DNA of 64,000 nucleotides from CAWCWN01 sp963799245. Lineage in GTDB: Bacteria > Chloroflexota > Ktedonobacteria > Ktedonobacterales > Ktedonobacteraceae. Within the stretch, counting starts at the first letter, position 1. Every line of letters begins with the position of its first letter. This document shows positions 37,083 to 45,402 of this stretch, piece by piece. The position numbers and the translations under genes are program-made. Location: the NCBI GenBank assembly GCA_963799245.1, contig CAWCWN010000003.1, forward strand, positions 248,001 to 312,000, read 5' to 3'. The notes under the pieces are model-generated. The model made no database searches, was not told the DNA's origin, and saw only the letters and a program-made list of their open reading frames with translations.

Positions 37083-38087
37083 ATGCATAATTCCGACCTG
37101 TATGATGAGCCCCTCTATCCCGGACCACTGGCCTCGCGCACGGAAGAAACTGGCTATCCCTGGCTGTTCTTTTATGTGAAGCGGACGTGGGTGAAAAGCT
37201 TCGCGCTGTTTTGTCTGCTCGCTGGCCTGAGCGCTGTCTTTTATCTCTGGTATGACCAGCCCGCCAATAATACATTGCCCGACGGTCCGGTTGCCCTGGT
37301 GTTCGCTGTAGCCGGAACCGTGTGCTTCACCCTGGCGGGTCTGATGTATACCCTGCGCAGGCGCCTGCGCAAGCGAGCTATCGGCCAGCTTAACGCATCC
37401 CTAAACTGGCATGTATTCTTTGCGCTGCTGGGTGTGGTCTTTATTCTGATACATTCCTTTGGCAACTTCAACCCAATCTCTGGCACTTACGCACTGATTG
37501 GCCTGATTGCCCTGGCGCTCAGCGGCCTGGTGGGGCGCGCTTTAGATCGCCTTCTACCACGTTTGATCACGGGCAAGGTAAACAAGGTACTAACCAGGCA
37601 GGGTGACGACCGCATAGCCAGCGTTTCTCAGAAGCTGCAGTCCATCGTTGTCCACAATACACAAAAAAAGTTACGTGGCTTCAATGTGAATGCCAGCGCC
37701 CCCTCCCCCGGTCAGGCGCAATCACATAGTACTAAGGCCCATGCCACTGCTCGCGCCACAATTACGCTGCATTCTCCGCAGGACCTGGCATATATCTCGC
37801 TCGAGGCGACGCAGCAGGAGTTAGACCTTGACGCACCCCACTACCGCTTTATTCCTGATAAGAGAAGCACGCTAAGCCGCCCGGGAGCGCTTATCCCCGG
37901 CGCGCAGGAACATATGGCGACTCTGGACGAGCTGCACGTCTCGCTGCAGCAGGAGCAACTGTATCGCTCTATCATTCGCATCTGGCGCATGCTGCACATC
38001 TGCCTTGCCCTGATTACCCTCGGGCTGATCATCTGGCATATTATTTTTGCCATGCATATCATGTTCCCGGCGGTCTTTCCCCTCTAA
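37083..38087 (+). CDS. Membrane di-heme b-type cytochrome-like protein
   Basis: 334 residues from ATG 37083; an in-frame open stretch before it overlaps the ferredoxin gene. Four or more hydrophobic segments are visible. Two segments each hold a His-x13-His pair: the His of NWHVFF with the His of LIHSFG, and the His of MLHICL with the His of IWHIIF. This is the pattern expected for two stacked b hemes across a membrane. A soluble loop of about 130 residues separates the halves. It should exchange electrons with the quinone pool or an external acceptor. It is not assignable to a named family from memory; NarI, cytochrome b561 and ferric-reductase folds are all possible. Confidence 0.75.
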   Translation: MHNSDLYDEPLYPGPLASRTEETGYPWLFFYVKRTWVKSFALFCLLAGLSAVFYLWYDQPANNTLPDGPVALVFAVAGTVCFTLAGLMYTLRRRLRKRAIGQLNASLNWHVFFALLGVVFILIHSFGNFNPISGTYALIGLIALALSGLVGRALDRLLPRLITGKVNKVLTRQGDDRIASVSQKLQSIVVHNTQKKLRGFNVNASAPSPGQAQSHSTKAHATARATITLHSPQDLAYISLEATQQELDLDAPHYRFIPDKRSTLSRPGALIPGAQEHMATLDELHVSLQQEQLYRSIIRIWRMLHICLALITLGLIIWHIIFAMHIMFPAVFPL

Positions 38088-38159
38088 CTGGTCCCACTGT
38101 TGCCGCTACTTGCTTTTTTGGATTGTGGTAGAGTACGCTTATTACTTGCCCCCAGGCAG

Positions 38160-38220
38160 GGTGGTGGGCCGCGTACTCCACCACCTTCTTATCTTAAAAG
38201 CCGCGCCTGCGGCGCGGCTT
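38160..38220. terminator. Two hairpins between convergent genes
   Basis: GGTGGTGG (38160-38167) pairs with CCACCACC (38178-38185). Then AAGCCGCGCC (38198-38207) and its reverse complement (38211-38220) flank TGC and are followed by CTTT. They sit between the cytochrome gene and the PP2C gene, which converge here, and probably terminate both. Confidence 0.75.
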
Positions 38221-38229
38221 CTTTAGAAG

Positions 38230-39639
38230 TTACACCAGGCGTGCGACGATCACGCTCACATTATCCTCCCCACCGCCCTCCAGGGCGGCATTGAGCAGTG
38301 CAGAGCTCACCTGCATCGAGCTGGCGGGGTTATCTGCCAGCAGTTGCTCTATTTTTGGGTCGCGCACCATCTCCCAGAGACCATCCGAACAGAGCAACAA
38401 ACTATCACCCCTGTGCAACTGCAGCCTGAATGTGTCTGTCTCGATCCTTGCCTCCTTGCCCAGGCTGCGATAAATTCTCCCCCGGTCCGGATGCGAGTAC
38501 ATGTCTTCCGGGGAGATAATACCGGCATCAACTAGCCTGGCGACTATGGAGTGATCGCTCGTCACCTGCTTGAGGCCTTGATTTGCCCGATAGTGATACG
38601 TGCGGCTATCGCCTACATTGACCACATAGGCCTGCGACTCGACCACCAGGGCAGCGGTCATTGTGGTCCCCAGCCTGCTTGCATCTTTCAAATTCCGTTG
38701 ATAGAGCACGCGATTGGCCTGATTCACTCCTCGCGTCAGTACTTCCAGTAACACCTGCTCGTCCAGCATATTACCGCTCATCAGTCGTGGAAAAACGGAC
38801 TCCACCATAGCCTGGAGAGCTATGTTACTGGCCTCCTGCCCATTCGTCCCCCCACCAATGCCGTCGGCAACGGCGAAGAGGCCAAAGGAAAGTAAGCGTG
38901 AGGGGAGAGTTCGTGTGCTCTGAAGTGCGATGAGATTATCCTCGTTTGCTCGTATTCTATGCCTGATGCCCGGGTCCGAGGCCAGGCCTACGAGCATGTG
39001 TAAAGGTGATGACGGGCCATAGGCGAGTGGGGAGAGAGGCGCCGCGGAGCGCGTTTGAGGCAGGGGCACATGTAGTGGGCCGGTTTCAAACGACCAGATC
39101 GAGGCCTCTTGCTGAGGTTGAGACGTGGGCTGTGAGGTGGGGAAGGCATGCGTTGCAGATGCCGCCGCAGGGTCCGCGCTTGCTAGCGCTCCAGCAGCTA
39201 CGAGCGCGGGCTCTTCAGCTTGCAAATGCTGAAGCACCAGCACTTTATCTGTGTCGACATATGGTCGTTGGCGCTGCCAGGCCACACCCTGCTGAGACTC
39301 GGCGCTTTGCGACCTGTGTCGTTGCCGCCAGCTAGAGCGCACAATGACGGCGCATGCCCAGGCAAAGAGACCCCAGAGAGTCAGACAGGCCACTAGCTGT
39401 GCGAGGAGGACCGCCAGAAGAAAGAGAATAACAACCCCATGAGCTCTCCACAGAGGCATGAAGGCTGAAAGCGCCTGAAGCAAGATTTGCCCGGCCCTTA
39501 CCCCGCTACTCAGCGTCACCCACACACTGAGCATGGCCACTACCACGAGCTCGACGCAGGTCACGAGCCTGGCGCCTTTCTGGCTCGCATTGAAAAACTT
39601 GAAGCGCTCTGGCACTATAGTATCCTGGCTAACTCGCAT
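38230..39639 (-). CDS. Membrane-anchored PP2C-family serine/threonine phosphatase
   Basis: 469 residues from ATG 39639, with GGAGG six bases upstream. A longer frame reaches 39729 but would overlap the preceding gene. Two N-terminal membrane segments (LVTCVELVVVAMLSVWVTLS; VVILFLLAVLLAQLVACLTL), a linker of ~130 residues, then a PP2C domain with all metal-binding motifs: RANEDN, FAVADGIGGG, GTTMTAALV, VNVGDSRTY, LLCSDGLWEM and GGGEDNVSVIV. It should remove phosphate from Ser/Thr in the cytosol. It is 34 bases downstream of a secreted-protein gene (shared transcript) and close to a pseudokinase gene, suggesting a signalling group. Confidence 0.92.
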   Translation of the reverse strand: MRVSQDTIVPERFKFFNASQKGARLVTCVELVVVAMLSVWVTLSSGVRAGQILLQALSAFMPLWRAHGVVILFLLAVLLAQLVACLTLWGLFAWACAVIVRSSWRQRHRSQSAESQQGVAWQRQRPYVDTDKVLVLQHLQAEEPALVAAGALASADPAAASATHAFPTSQPTSQPQQEASIWSFETGPLHVPLPQTRSAAPLSPLAYGPSSPLHMLVGLASDPGIRHRIRANEDNLIALQSTRTLPSRLLSFGLFAVADGIGGGTNGQEASNIALQAMVESVFPRLMSGNMLDEQVLLEVLTRGVNQANRVLYQRNLKDASRLGTTMTAALVVESQAYVVNVGDSRTYHYRANQGLKQVTSDHSIVARLVDAGIISPEDMYSHPDRGRIYRSLGKEARIETDTFRLQLHRGDSLLLCSDGLWEMVRDPKIEQLLADNPASSMQVSSALLNAALEGGGEDNVSVIVARLV

Positions 39640-39673
39640 GTAGTTCCTCCACATGAACACATCCCGCTCAATA

Positions 39674-40462
39674 CTACGGGGCAGCGACTGCCACTGCGGC
39701 AAATGATGAAATAATCGCCTCATCTCCATTCAGGACAACCAGGCGCAGTCCGACAAAACCCGCGGTCAGGGCGCTATCAACCGCTTTCACCATCCATATC
39801 CGTGGTTCGGCCTGACCCAGGGGCCAGGTGCGAGCTAAAAGTTGTGTGCCCTGCACGCGGAAGCACAGCGTATATGTCATAGTAGCACTGGCGGGAAAAG
39901 GCACAGCGTCGAGAGTAGTTATCACCCCGCCAACATCCCTGGCCAGCACAAGCTGCATCCCATTGATGTAGGCTTTGTACCAGTTGTTCGCATCATTCCA
40001 GCGCAGTATGGCCCCTATATTGTTATGCTGGAAACTGCTCAGCGCTCCACTGAAGACGGCCTCGGCATTCGTGGCGCGTACCTCCAGGACGGCATTATAG
40101 ACGCCATGCCCTTGCATGATCCTGCCACTTTGATGCGCGATGATAAAACCCGGATTGGTGTTCGCGTCTCCTCCCCATATGCGCCCATTTGAGGTCGTGC
40201 CCCAGAAAACGCGATCAGCGCGCTGGAAATTATCCGCGGCCAATACTGTTGCTTTCCCAGGCGCCATTGTGGAGGTGGGCATACCTGTCGGACGGTCTGG
40301 AACACTGGCTTGCACAGGGGAGCTAAGGGCAATTAAGCCGGGTTGATGAGCGACGGGCAACTTCAGGGCTGCTGCAATGGTTGGCATAAAGGGTATAGAA
40401 ATCAAGCCAATGAGCGTTATCAGGGCGAGCGTAGTCAAACAGGTCAAGCGATACATCTTCAT
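39674..40462 (-). CDS. Secreted protein with a lectin-like beta-sandwich domain
   Basis: 262 residues from ATG 40462, with GGAGAG seven bases upstream. An N-terminal signal peptide (LTCLTTLALITLIGLISIPF) is followed by a low-complexity stretch. A domain of about 185 residues then begins AADNFQRADRVFWGTTSNG and includes VYNAVLEVRA, NNIGAILRWNDANNWYKAYI and GFVGLRLV. This pattern is common in concanavalin-like sugar-binding or 3-keto-disaccharide hydrolase-like domains on secreted proteins. No catalytic residues were identified. It heads a two-gene unit with the membrane phosphatase and is divergent from the pseudokinase-Rieske gene; motif copy 2 lies between them. Confidence 0.65.
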   Translation of the reverse strand: MKMYRLTCLTTLALITLIGLISIPFMPTIAAALKLPVAHQPGLIALSSPVQASVPDRPTGMPTSTMAPGKATVLAADNFQRADRVFWGTTSNGRIWGGDANTNPGFIIAHQSGRIMQGHGVYNAVLEVRATNAEAVFSGALSSFQHNNIGAILRWNDANNWYKAYINGMQLVLARDVGGVITTLDAVPFPASATMTYTLCFRVQGTQLLARTWPLGQAEPRIWMVKAVDSALTAGFVGLRLVVLNGDEAIISSFAAVAVAAP

Positions 40463-40672
40463 TGCTGTGCTCTCCATCTTTTACGAGCTGATAGAAGCAT
40501 AAATTCGTCCCTTTAGCACTTCTCCGGCCCATGCCAGCGAGCTGGCGCCACGTTTACGACATATGACACACTTTGAATTTTAGTGGCACGTTTCAGGAGC
40601 ATTTTACGTCTAGAATGATCTTAAAATGTTGCTCATGCATACGAATGTATGTATGCAGCTTTCGCTAGCAGG

Positions 40673-40706
40673 AAAGTACCAGCACCAGGTTAAGGTTTCT
40701 CAACCA
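40673..40706 (+). promoter_or_regulatory. Shared intergenic motif, copy 2 (before the pseudokinase-Rieske gene)
   Basis: AAAGTAC, seven bases, AGGTTAA, six bases, TCAACCA. It lies 160 bases before ATG 40867 and 210 bases before the divergent ATG 40462, in a 404-base gap, and could serve both directions. Confidence 0.55.
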
Positions 40707-40866
40707 GAGGCCGTCCGGCGCAGGATAAAGACGTAAAGGTGCGTCACTCCTGCTTAGTACTTTCCGGCTAATATACGTATGAGTATGCAGCAACAGCAGC
40801 GCAATAGCATACGATAAAGTGAGTTAGGAGAGATAAACCATCTTTCTGGAGAGCAGGAAACATTAA

Positions 40867-42516
40867 ATGAGCATATCTTTAGAGCAACTCGTGGGACAGA
40901 CGGTAGGCAATTGCCGTGTCGAAGCACTTCTGCACCATGGGCGCCTGAGTGCGGTGTACCGCGCACAATATCTACCTCAATCACAACCGGTAGCGCTCAC
41001 CTTCTTTTTGCCTCCTGCCACCTGGTCGCCACAGATCCACCAGCAATTTATGGCGCGCTTCATGCGCCGGTCGACGCAGTTGCTAGCCATCAGCCACCCC
41101 AACCTCCTGCCCATCTATGAACGTGGTGAGCGTGAAGGATATCCCTATCTCATCACGCCCTATGTCGCGCGGGGCTCACTTGCAACGATCCTGCAGCAGC
41201 GAGGAAGATGTACACTCGCCACCGCTCAACACATATTGGAACAGGCCACGGGCGCACTGGAACACGCGCATGGTATGGGCTTCACGCACCGCTCGCTTAA
41301 GTTAGCGCACGTCATCATCCACAAGGACCAGTTCATCCAGGTCGCGGGCCTGGGCCTGGCACAACTACTGGAAAAACGAGGAATCGTACAGGATGCCACT
41401 CCCTTCGCACACCTGCAGACGATAGCAGGTAGCATGCTGGTCGCCCCAAAGTACCTGGCTCCTGAATGTATCCTTGGCCAGCAGGAAGATATGCGCTCAG
41501 ACGTGTACGCCCTGGGCATCATTCTGTATGAAATGTTGAGTGGCGCAGCACCTTTTACGAATACCCTGTCACTCGAGGCTGTGATGCAGCGCCAGCAACA
41601 GTCGCTCCCATCATTGCATACCACATTTTCAGATATTCCACCCGCCCTGGATACCGTCCTTCAGCAAGCCCTTGCCTGGGAGCCCGCCATGCGTTTCCAG
41701 AGGGTAAGCGAACTCTTTGCCGCCTTTACCTGGGCCCTGCAGGTCAAAAGCACAACACCCGCCTCGCGCTCCACTGATCCCTTGCAGCATGCTGCGCCTT
41801 TCCCTGCTAATTGCGACCTGCATCAACATACAAGCAGCCAGTGCACCTCGTGCTCGACGATGCCGGCGGCGAGATCCCCTCTCAACGCAGGTTCAGCAGC
41901 GGACTACGGCACGACGTCCGATCCCTACAGGGGCAGGCCGGCTAGCGTAAGGCTGCCACAAAACGCTGATGAGCAATACGACACACTGCTCTCATCACGC
42001 CCCCATCCAGCGCGACGTGGCTCCCGTCGCCGGAGAAGCCGTCGCCAGGGCATGAGCCGCCGCCAGGCCCTGGCCCTGTTAATGGTTGGCGGAGGCGTGC
42101 TCCTGGGCGGAGTCAGCCTGAGCAGGACCAACCTGGCACAACTTGTCAACGAGGCTATCCATCGCCCGCCGTCAACTCAGCCATTTGCGAAATCGGCCAT
42201 GCCACCTCCCAAAAATGCGCCCGCCCATATAAACCAGCCGCTGAATAGCGCTCAGGTGTTTATTAACCCCAAAGACGGCAAACAGGGCCTACTGATTCGC
42301 CTCTCCAGCGGGACCTACGTGGCATACGAGAGAGCCTGTACACACGTTGGAGTCGACGTCAACTATGACCCAAACACGCATCTGCTCGTCTGCCCCGCCC
42401 ACGGGTCCATCTTTGATCCTGCCCATCAGGGACGCGTCATACAGGGACCAGCGACTCTTCCCCTGCCACAGGTGGATCTGCACACAAACTCTGATGGCAG
42501 CGTAACGATGGAGTGA
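40867..42516 (+). CDS. Pseudokinase fused through a Tat-like membrane segment to a Rieske [2Fe-2S] domain
   Basis: 549 residues. Residues ~15-290 have a Ser/Thr kinase fold (YLITPYVARGSLATIL; RSDVYALGIILYEMLSG with Asp212 kept), but the catalytic residues are gone: VAIK lysine is Thr45, HRD aspartate is Ser143 (HRSLKLAHV), the metal-binding Asn is His148 and DFG aspartate is Ala160 (VAGLG). A disordered linker ~295-395 leads to a basic SRRQALALLMVGGGVLLGG (~398-416), resembling a twin-arginine signal anchor. Residues ~460-545 form a Rieske domain with CTH (Cys491, His493) and CPAH (Cys509, His512). Inferred topology: pseudokinase in the cytosol, Rieske cluster outside. It could sense redox state or pass electrons. 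Confidence 0.88.
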   Translation: MSISLEQLVGQTVGNCRVEALLHHGRLSAVYRAQYLPQSQPVALTFFLPPATWSPQIHQQFMARFMRRSTQLLAISHPNLLPIYERGEREGYPYLITPYVARGSLATILQQRGRCTLATAQHILEQATGALEHAHGMGFTHRSLKLAHVIIHKDQFIQVAGLGLAQLLEKRGIVQDATPFAHLQTIAGSMLVAPKYLAPECILGQQEDMRSDVYALGIILYEMLSGAAPFTNTLSLEAVMQRQQQSLPSLHTTFSDIPPALDTVLQQALAWEPAMRFQRVSELFAAFTWALQVKSTTPASRSTDPLQHAAPFPANCDLHQHTSSQCTSCSTMPAARSPLNAGSAADYGTTSDPYRGRPASVRLPQNADEQYDTLLSSRPHPARRGSRRRRSRRQGMSRRQALALLMVGGGVLLGGVSLSRTNLAQLVNEAIHRPPSTQPFAKSAMPPPKNAPAHINQPLNSAQVFINPKDGKQGLLIRLSSGTYVAYERACTHVGVDVNYDPNTHLLVCPAHGSIFDPAHQGRVIQGPATLPLPQVDLHTNSDGSVTME

Positions 42517-42559
42517 TCGCTGTTGCAGTCACACATTCCACGGCCCTTGCTGCGAGCGA

Positions 42560-42597
42560 AAAGTACTAATCCTGGTTAAGGAAGTTTAACCAGGATT
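42560..42597 (+). promoter_or_regulatory. Shared intergenic motif, copy 3 (before the WD40 gene)
   Basis: AAAGTAC, six bases, then a perfect 12-bp inverted repeat AATCCTGGTTAA / TTAACCAGGATT around GGAAGT (568-597). It lies 112 bases before ATG 42709 and 44 bases after the upstream stop. Alone it could be a terminator of the pseudokinase gene, but it has no T-run and it matches copies 1 and 2, which do not follow gene ends. Confidence 0.55.
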
Positions 42598-42708
42598 GGG
42601 TTCGTTGCTTGAACATGCATTTAACTGGCCTATTTCTCTCACTAACCTGAAAAGCAGAGGTATAGTATGATACACTTGTGAAAGCTTGAGAGATTCTGGA
42701 GAAGTAGA

Positions 42709-43941
42709 ATGAAGAAACAAGAGCCCTTGCACATCGAGTTTTATTCCGACATGACCCTATCCGATTACAGTGGCATGGCGGTGCAGGGCGAAGAAGCTTT
42801 CCCTCCTGCTCATAAAACGCGGAGGAATCGACGCTTTACACGTCGGGCATTCTTAGCGCTTGGAGGCATAGTGCTGGGCGCCAGCGGCCTTGGCGCGGGC
42901 TATGCAGCCTCTCACTTATCAGTGTTGCATAACCGGGCGCAGGCAGGTTCGGACAGCGCGGGACACAGAGCGCAGAACGGCAAGACTCCTGCTACATCGT
43001 CAGCAACAACGCTGCCCACGCGGGCAGAGCTGGCCCTGGCCTTTACCAACCACCAGCAGACCGTGCGCTCAGTGACATGGTCGCCCGATGGCAAAACGCT
43101 GGCAAGTGGAGCAGATGACCACTACCTGCTGGTCTGGGATCGTCAGGGGACTATTCAGACACGCTTGCCCCAGGAGGGCTCCGTACGTGTTGTCGCCTGG
43201 TCACCAGATGGTCAACAACTGGCAAACGCCGTGGTCAATCAGATCAGATTTCACGCTCCTAGGACAGGAGCGCCGCTCGCGCGCTTTAAGCTGCGCGCAA
43301 CGACCAGAGTAACGAGCCTGGCATGGTCCCCTCAACGACCCTTGCGCGTGGTCTCCGGCGCTTCCGATAACCAGGCCATTGTATGGGACGCGAGCGCTTA
43401 CCGCCTACAAACCGTCTTCACGCGCCACACTGCTGCTATAGAAGCAGCATCCTGGGCGGCAGATGGGCAGACCATCGCGACGTCATCTTTCGGCGGAGTT
43501 GTCCGTGTGTGGAACGCTACAAGTGGCATGGGGGTACATGGCTTATATCTAGATTCCCAGGTTCCCAAGCGCGCGCTGGCTTTTGCGCCCTCCGGAGACA
43601 CCCTTGCCGTCGGCGGTGACGATGGTCTCGTACGTCTCTGGCACGGCACAACCTGCCAGCAACAGGCAGCGGGCACCTTCGGGAATCAGTGCCAGGACGC
43701 GCCACACTATTTGCGTGGGCATACCCGTCCTGTGCGCGCACTGAGCTGGGCCCCTGCTGCAAACCTGCTGGCCTCAGGTGGTGACGATGGATTGCTGGCG
43801 ATCTGGTCACCTATGCACAGTGATACGCCGCTTCTCACAGTCGCTCACCAGGCGCCGCTTATCTCCGCCACCTGGTCACCAGACGGCAAACAGCTGGCGA
43901 CGGCATCAGGCAACACGGTAAGCATCTGGAAACTGAGCTAG
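42709..43941 (+). CDS. Tat-signal WD40 seven-bladed propeller protein
   Basis: 410 residues. The N-terminus ends in a twin-arginine-type signal or anchor (RRFTRRAFLALGGIVLGASG, ~40-59) and the mature part holds seven WD40 repeats (~105-410), for example VRSVTWSPDGKTLASGADDH and VRALSWAPAANLLASGGDDG, each closing with a VWD/LWH/IWS-type strand. Seven blades make one complete propeller, a scaffold for protein binding. Export outside the cell is inferred from the signal. It follows the pseudokinase-Rieske gene by 192 bases and shares an upstream motif with it, so the propeller may bind the external Rieske domain. Confidence 0.85.
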   Translation: MKKQEPLHIEFYSDMTLSDYSGMAVQGEEAFPPAHKTRRNRRFTRRAFLALGGIVLGASGLGAGYAASHLSVLHNRAQAGSDSAGHRAQNGKTPATSSATTLPTRAELALAFTNHQQTVRSVTWSPDGKTLASGADDHYLLVWDRQGTIQTRLPQEGSVRVVAWSPDGQQLANAVVNQIRFHAPRTGAPLARFKLRATTRVTSLAWSPQRPLRVVSGASDNQAIVWDASAYRLQTVFTRHTAAIEAASWAADGQTIATSSFGGVVRVWNATSGMGVHGLYLDSQVPKRALAFAPSGDTLAVGGDDGLVRLWHGTTCQQQAAGTFGNQCQDAPHYLRGHTRPVRALSWAPAANLLASGGDDGLLAIWSPMHSDTPLLTVAHQAPLISATWSPDGKQLATASGNTVSIWKLS

Positions 43942-44011
43942 CACCTGCAGGAATCACAAAACCCTCAATATATTACAGCGATATTTTCTTTTTTTATCGG
44001 GGAGGAAATTC

Positions 44012-44434
44012 ATGGATATAGATACATGGCGAGCTATGCTGGAAAGACGTGGTTATATGGAGGTCTCCATAGAGGTACAGGGAGAGCAGATCATATACTC
44101 GATCGGAGGCATACAAGGGGTGCGTGGGGCAGCAAGCTTCGCCAGTATGACCTATAGGAAGTTGCGCCACGAGATCGAGAACCAGCTTGGCCGTGGCATG
44201 GAATATGTATACCATCGCTGTGGATGTCCACTGCTGCGGGCCAAAGCCGGCCAGACGCGGGTCAATCGATGGTACGAACGAAAAGCGCCTTTGTTTCACT
44301 CGGAGTATTACGCAATTCCTCTGCGTTCCAACTCCAGGCCAATTACTACCTGCCCACAATGCGGAGATACCTTAAAACAGGGCAGCATCCACAAGATCAT
44401 CGACCCCGAGACCCAGCCTGAGCGTGAGTTCTGA
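44012..44434 (+). CDS. Hypothetical protein with Cys pairs
   Basis: 140 residues; GGGGAGG lies six bases before ATG 44012. The N-terminal ~60 residues look alpha/beta (RGYMEVSIEVQGEQIIYSIG). CGCP (~70) and TCPQCGD (~113-119) could bind one zinc ion. Not recognised. The last codons overlap an antisense acyl-CoA dehydrogenase remnant, so the C-terminus may have been altered by the same rearrangement. Confidence 0.6.
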   Translation: MDIDTWRAMLERRGYMEVSIEVQGEQIIYSIGGIQGVRGAASFASMTYRKLRHEIENQLGRGMEYVYHRCGCPLLRAKAGQTRVNRWYERKAPLFHSEYYAIPLRSNSRPITTCPQCGDTLKQGSIHKIIDPETQPEREF

Positions 44435-44600
44435 AAACTGTTAATCGGCTGACCAAAGGCTGTTCGCTCCCTGCAGTACTCAAGGGTAATCTCCAGGGCC
44501 GTTTCGCCGGCCACTACGACCATGATACCAACATTCAGGCGCTCTCTGGCCAGCTGACGCATCAAATAGGGGAAGGCCCGCCACTCATGCTGGCAAAGGA
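44414..44600 (-). pseudogene. Acyl-CoA dehydrogenase remnant
   Basis: About 60 codons on the minus strand read PYLMRQLARERLNVGIMVVV, then ALEITLEYCRERTAFGQPI and SFQNSR. This is the conserved central/C-terminal junction of acyl-CoA dehydrogenases (the L..ERL and ERxAFGxPI.xFQ motifs). Neither the rest of the enzyme nor a start is present, and similarity stops abruptly at both sides. Confidence 0.75.
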
Positions 44601-45129
44601 GCGGCGAGGAGGTGCATCACCTGCCCGCCATCTATTGCTTCATCCCGAATGCGCTGCGCGTGTACATCCTCTAACTCCGGCAGCTGCTCTGCGGCGATGA
44701 TGATATCCCGCGGGTGCAGCTCCTGCCAGACGCGCAGGAGCGCCCCCGCTTCCTGCCGTCGATAGACAAAACGACACTCAATGCCAGCCTGCTGAGCCTC
44801 GAAGTTTGCTCTGCCCAGGTCCTGGCGTGCCTGCTCATCGTTTAAATGCGGCTCAATCAACCTGAACATTTCGGGCTTGCGCCCGGATATCCGTTCCCCG
44901 AGGTACAGGAATACCACCGGCTTCTTGCCAGGATTCGCAATTGCGGCCTGAATGATGGCTTTATTGAAGCGACTCCCCCAGGAAAGAACCGCTAGCACAG
45001 CACCGGGAAAATCTCTCTCCACCGAAACTGTGCCCGCGGGCCTATGGCGGGCAGCACCACGCTCAGATAGAGTACGCCCGAGAGGCTGCTGATTGCAGCG
45101 GTGAGAAAGTAATCCTTCCTGCTACTCAT
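44585..45129 (-). pseudogene. Usp-like domain, possibly the detached tail of a frameshifted permease
   Basis: A 145-codon frame from GTG 45022 encodes an alpha/beta domain (GAVLAVLSWGSRFNKAIIQA; VVFLYLGERISG) like the universal-stress-type domain fused to the C-terminus of some APC permeases. No ribosome-binding site precedes the GTG. One base out of frame, codons from 45129 to 44992 encode a hydrophobic segment (YFLTAAISSLSGVLYLSVVL, then AIGPRAQFRWREIFP) that would join the domain if a single base were lost or gained near the TTTTCCC run at ~45008. This suggests a decayed permease, but the Usp-like part alone could still be translated. Confidence 0.5.
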
Positions 45130-45402
45130 TAGCACGCAACAGCAGTCGATTTAGCTTCTCATCTCCTCATACCCATAATCGTTCAGTTATAACCTGTTAC
45201 CTCTGCGGGGAAGAGGTAATCAGAGCTCAACTGCTTTCTCCTCTGGCGCGTCTTCTGCCTGCACCCTGTGACCAGATTGTGAGCATAAAACAGCTCTTCG
45301 TGAAACGCGCGTGATACATCGAGGGTATAAATCCTGCATACAAGAGGGAAAAGCGTAGTTTCGTCCAGATATTTCGGCAGAAGAGACATAAGGAGAAACA
45401 GC

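Noticed and set aside
42568..42597. Plain terminator after the pseudokinase-Rieske gene
   Set aside because: There is no T-run, and the same half-sites with the same spacing occur at 34738 and 40673 away from gene ends, so a regulatory motif fits better.
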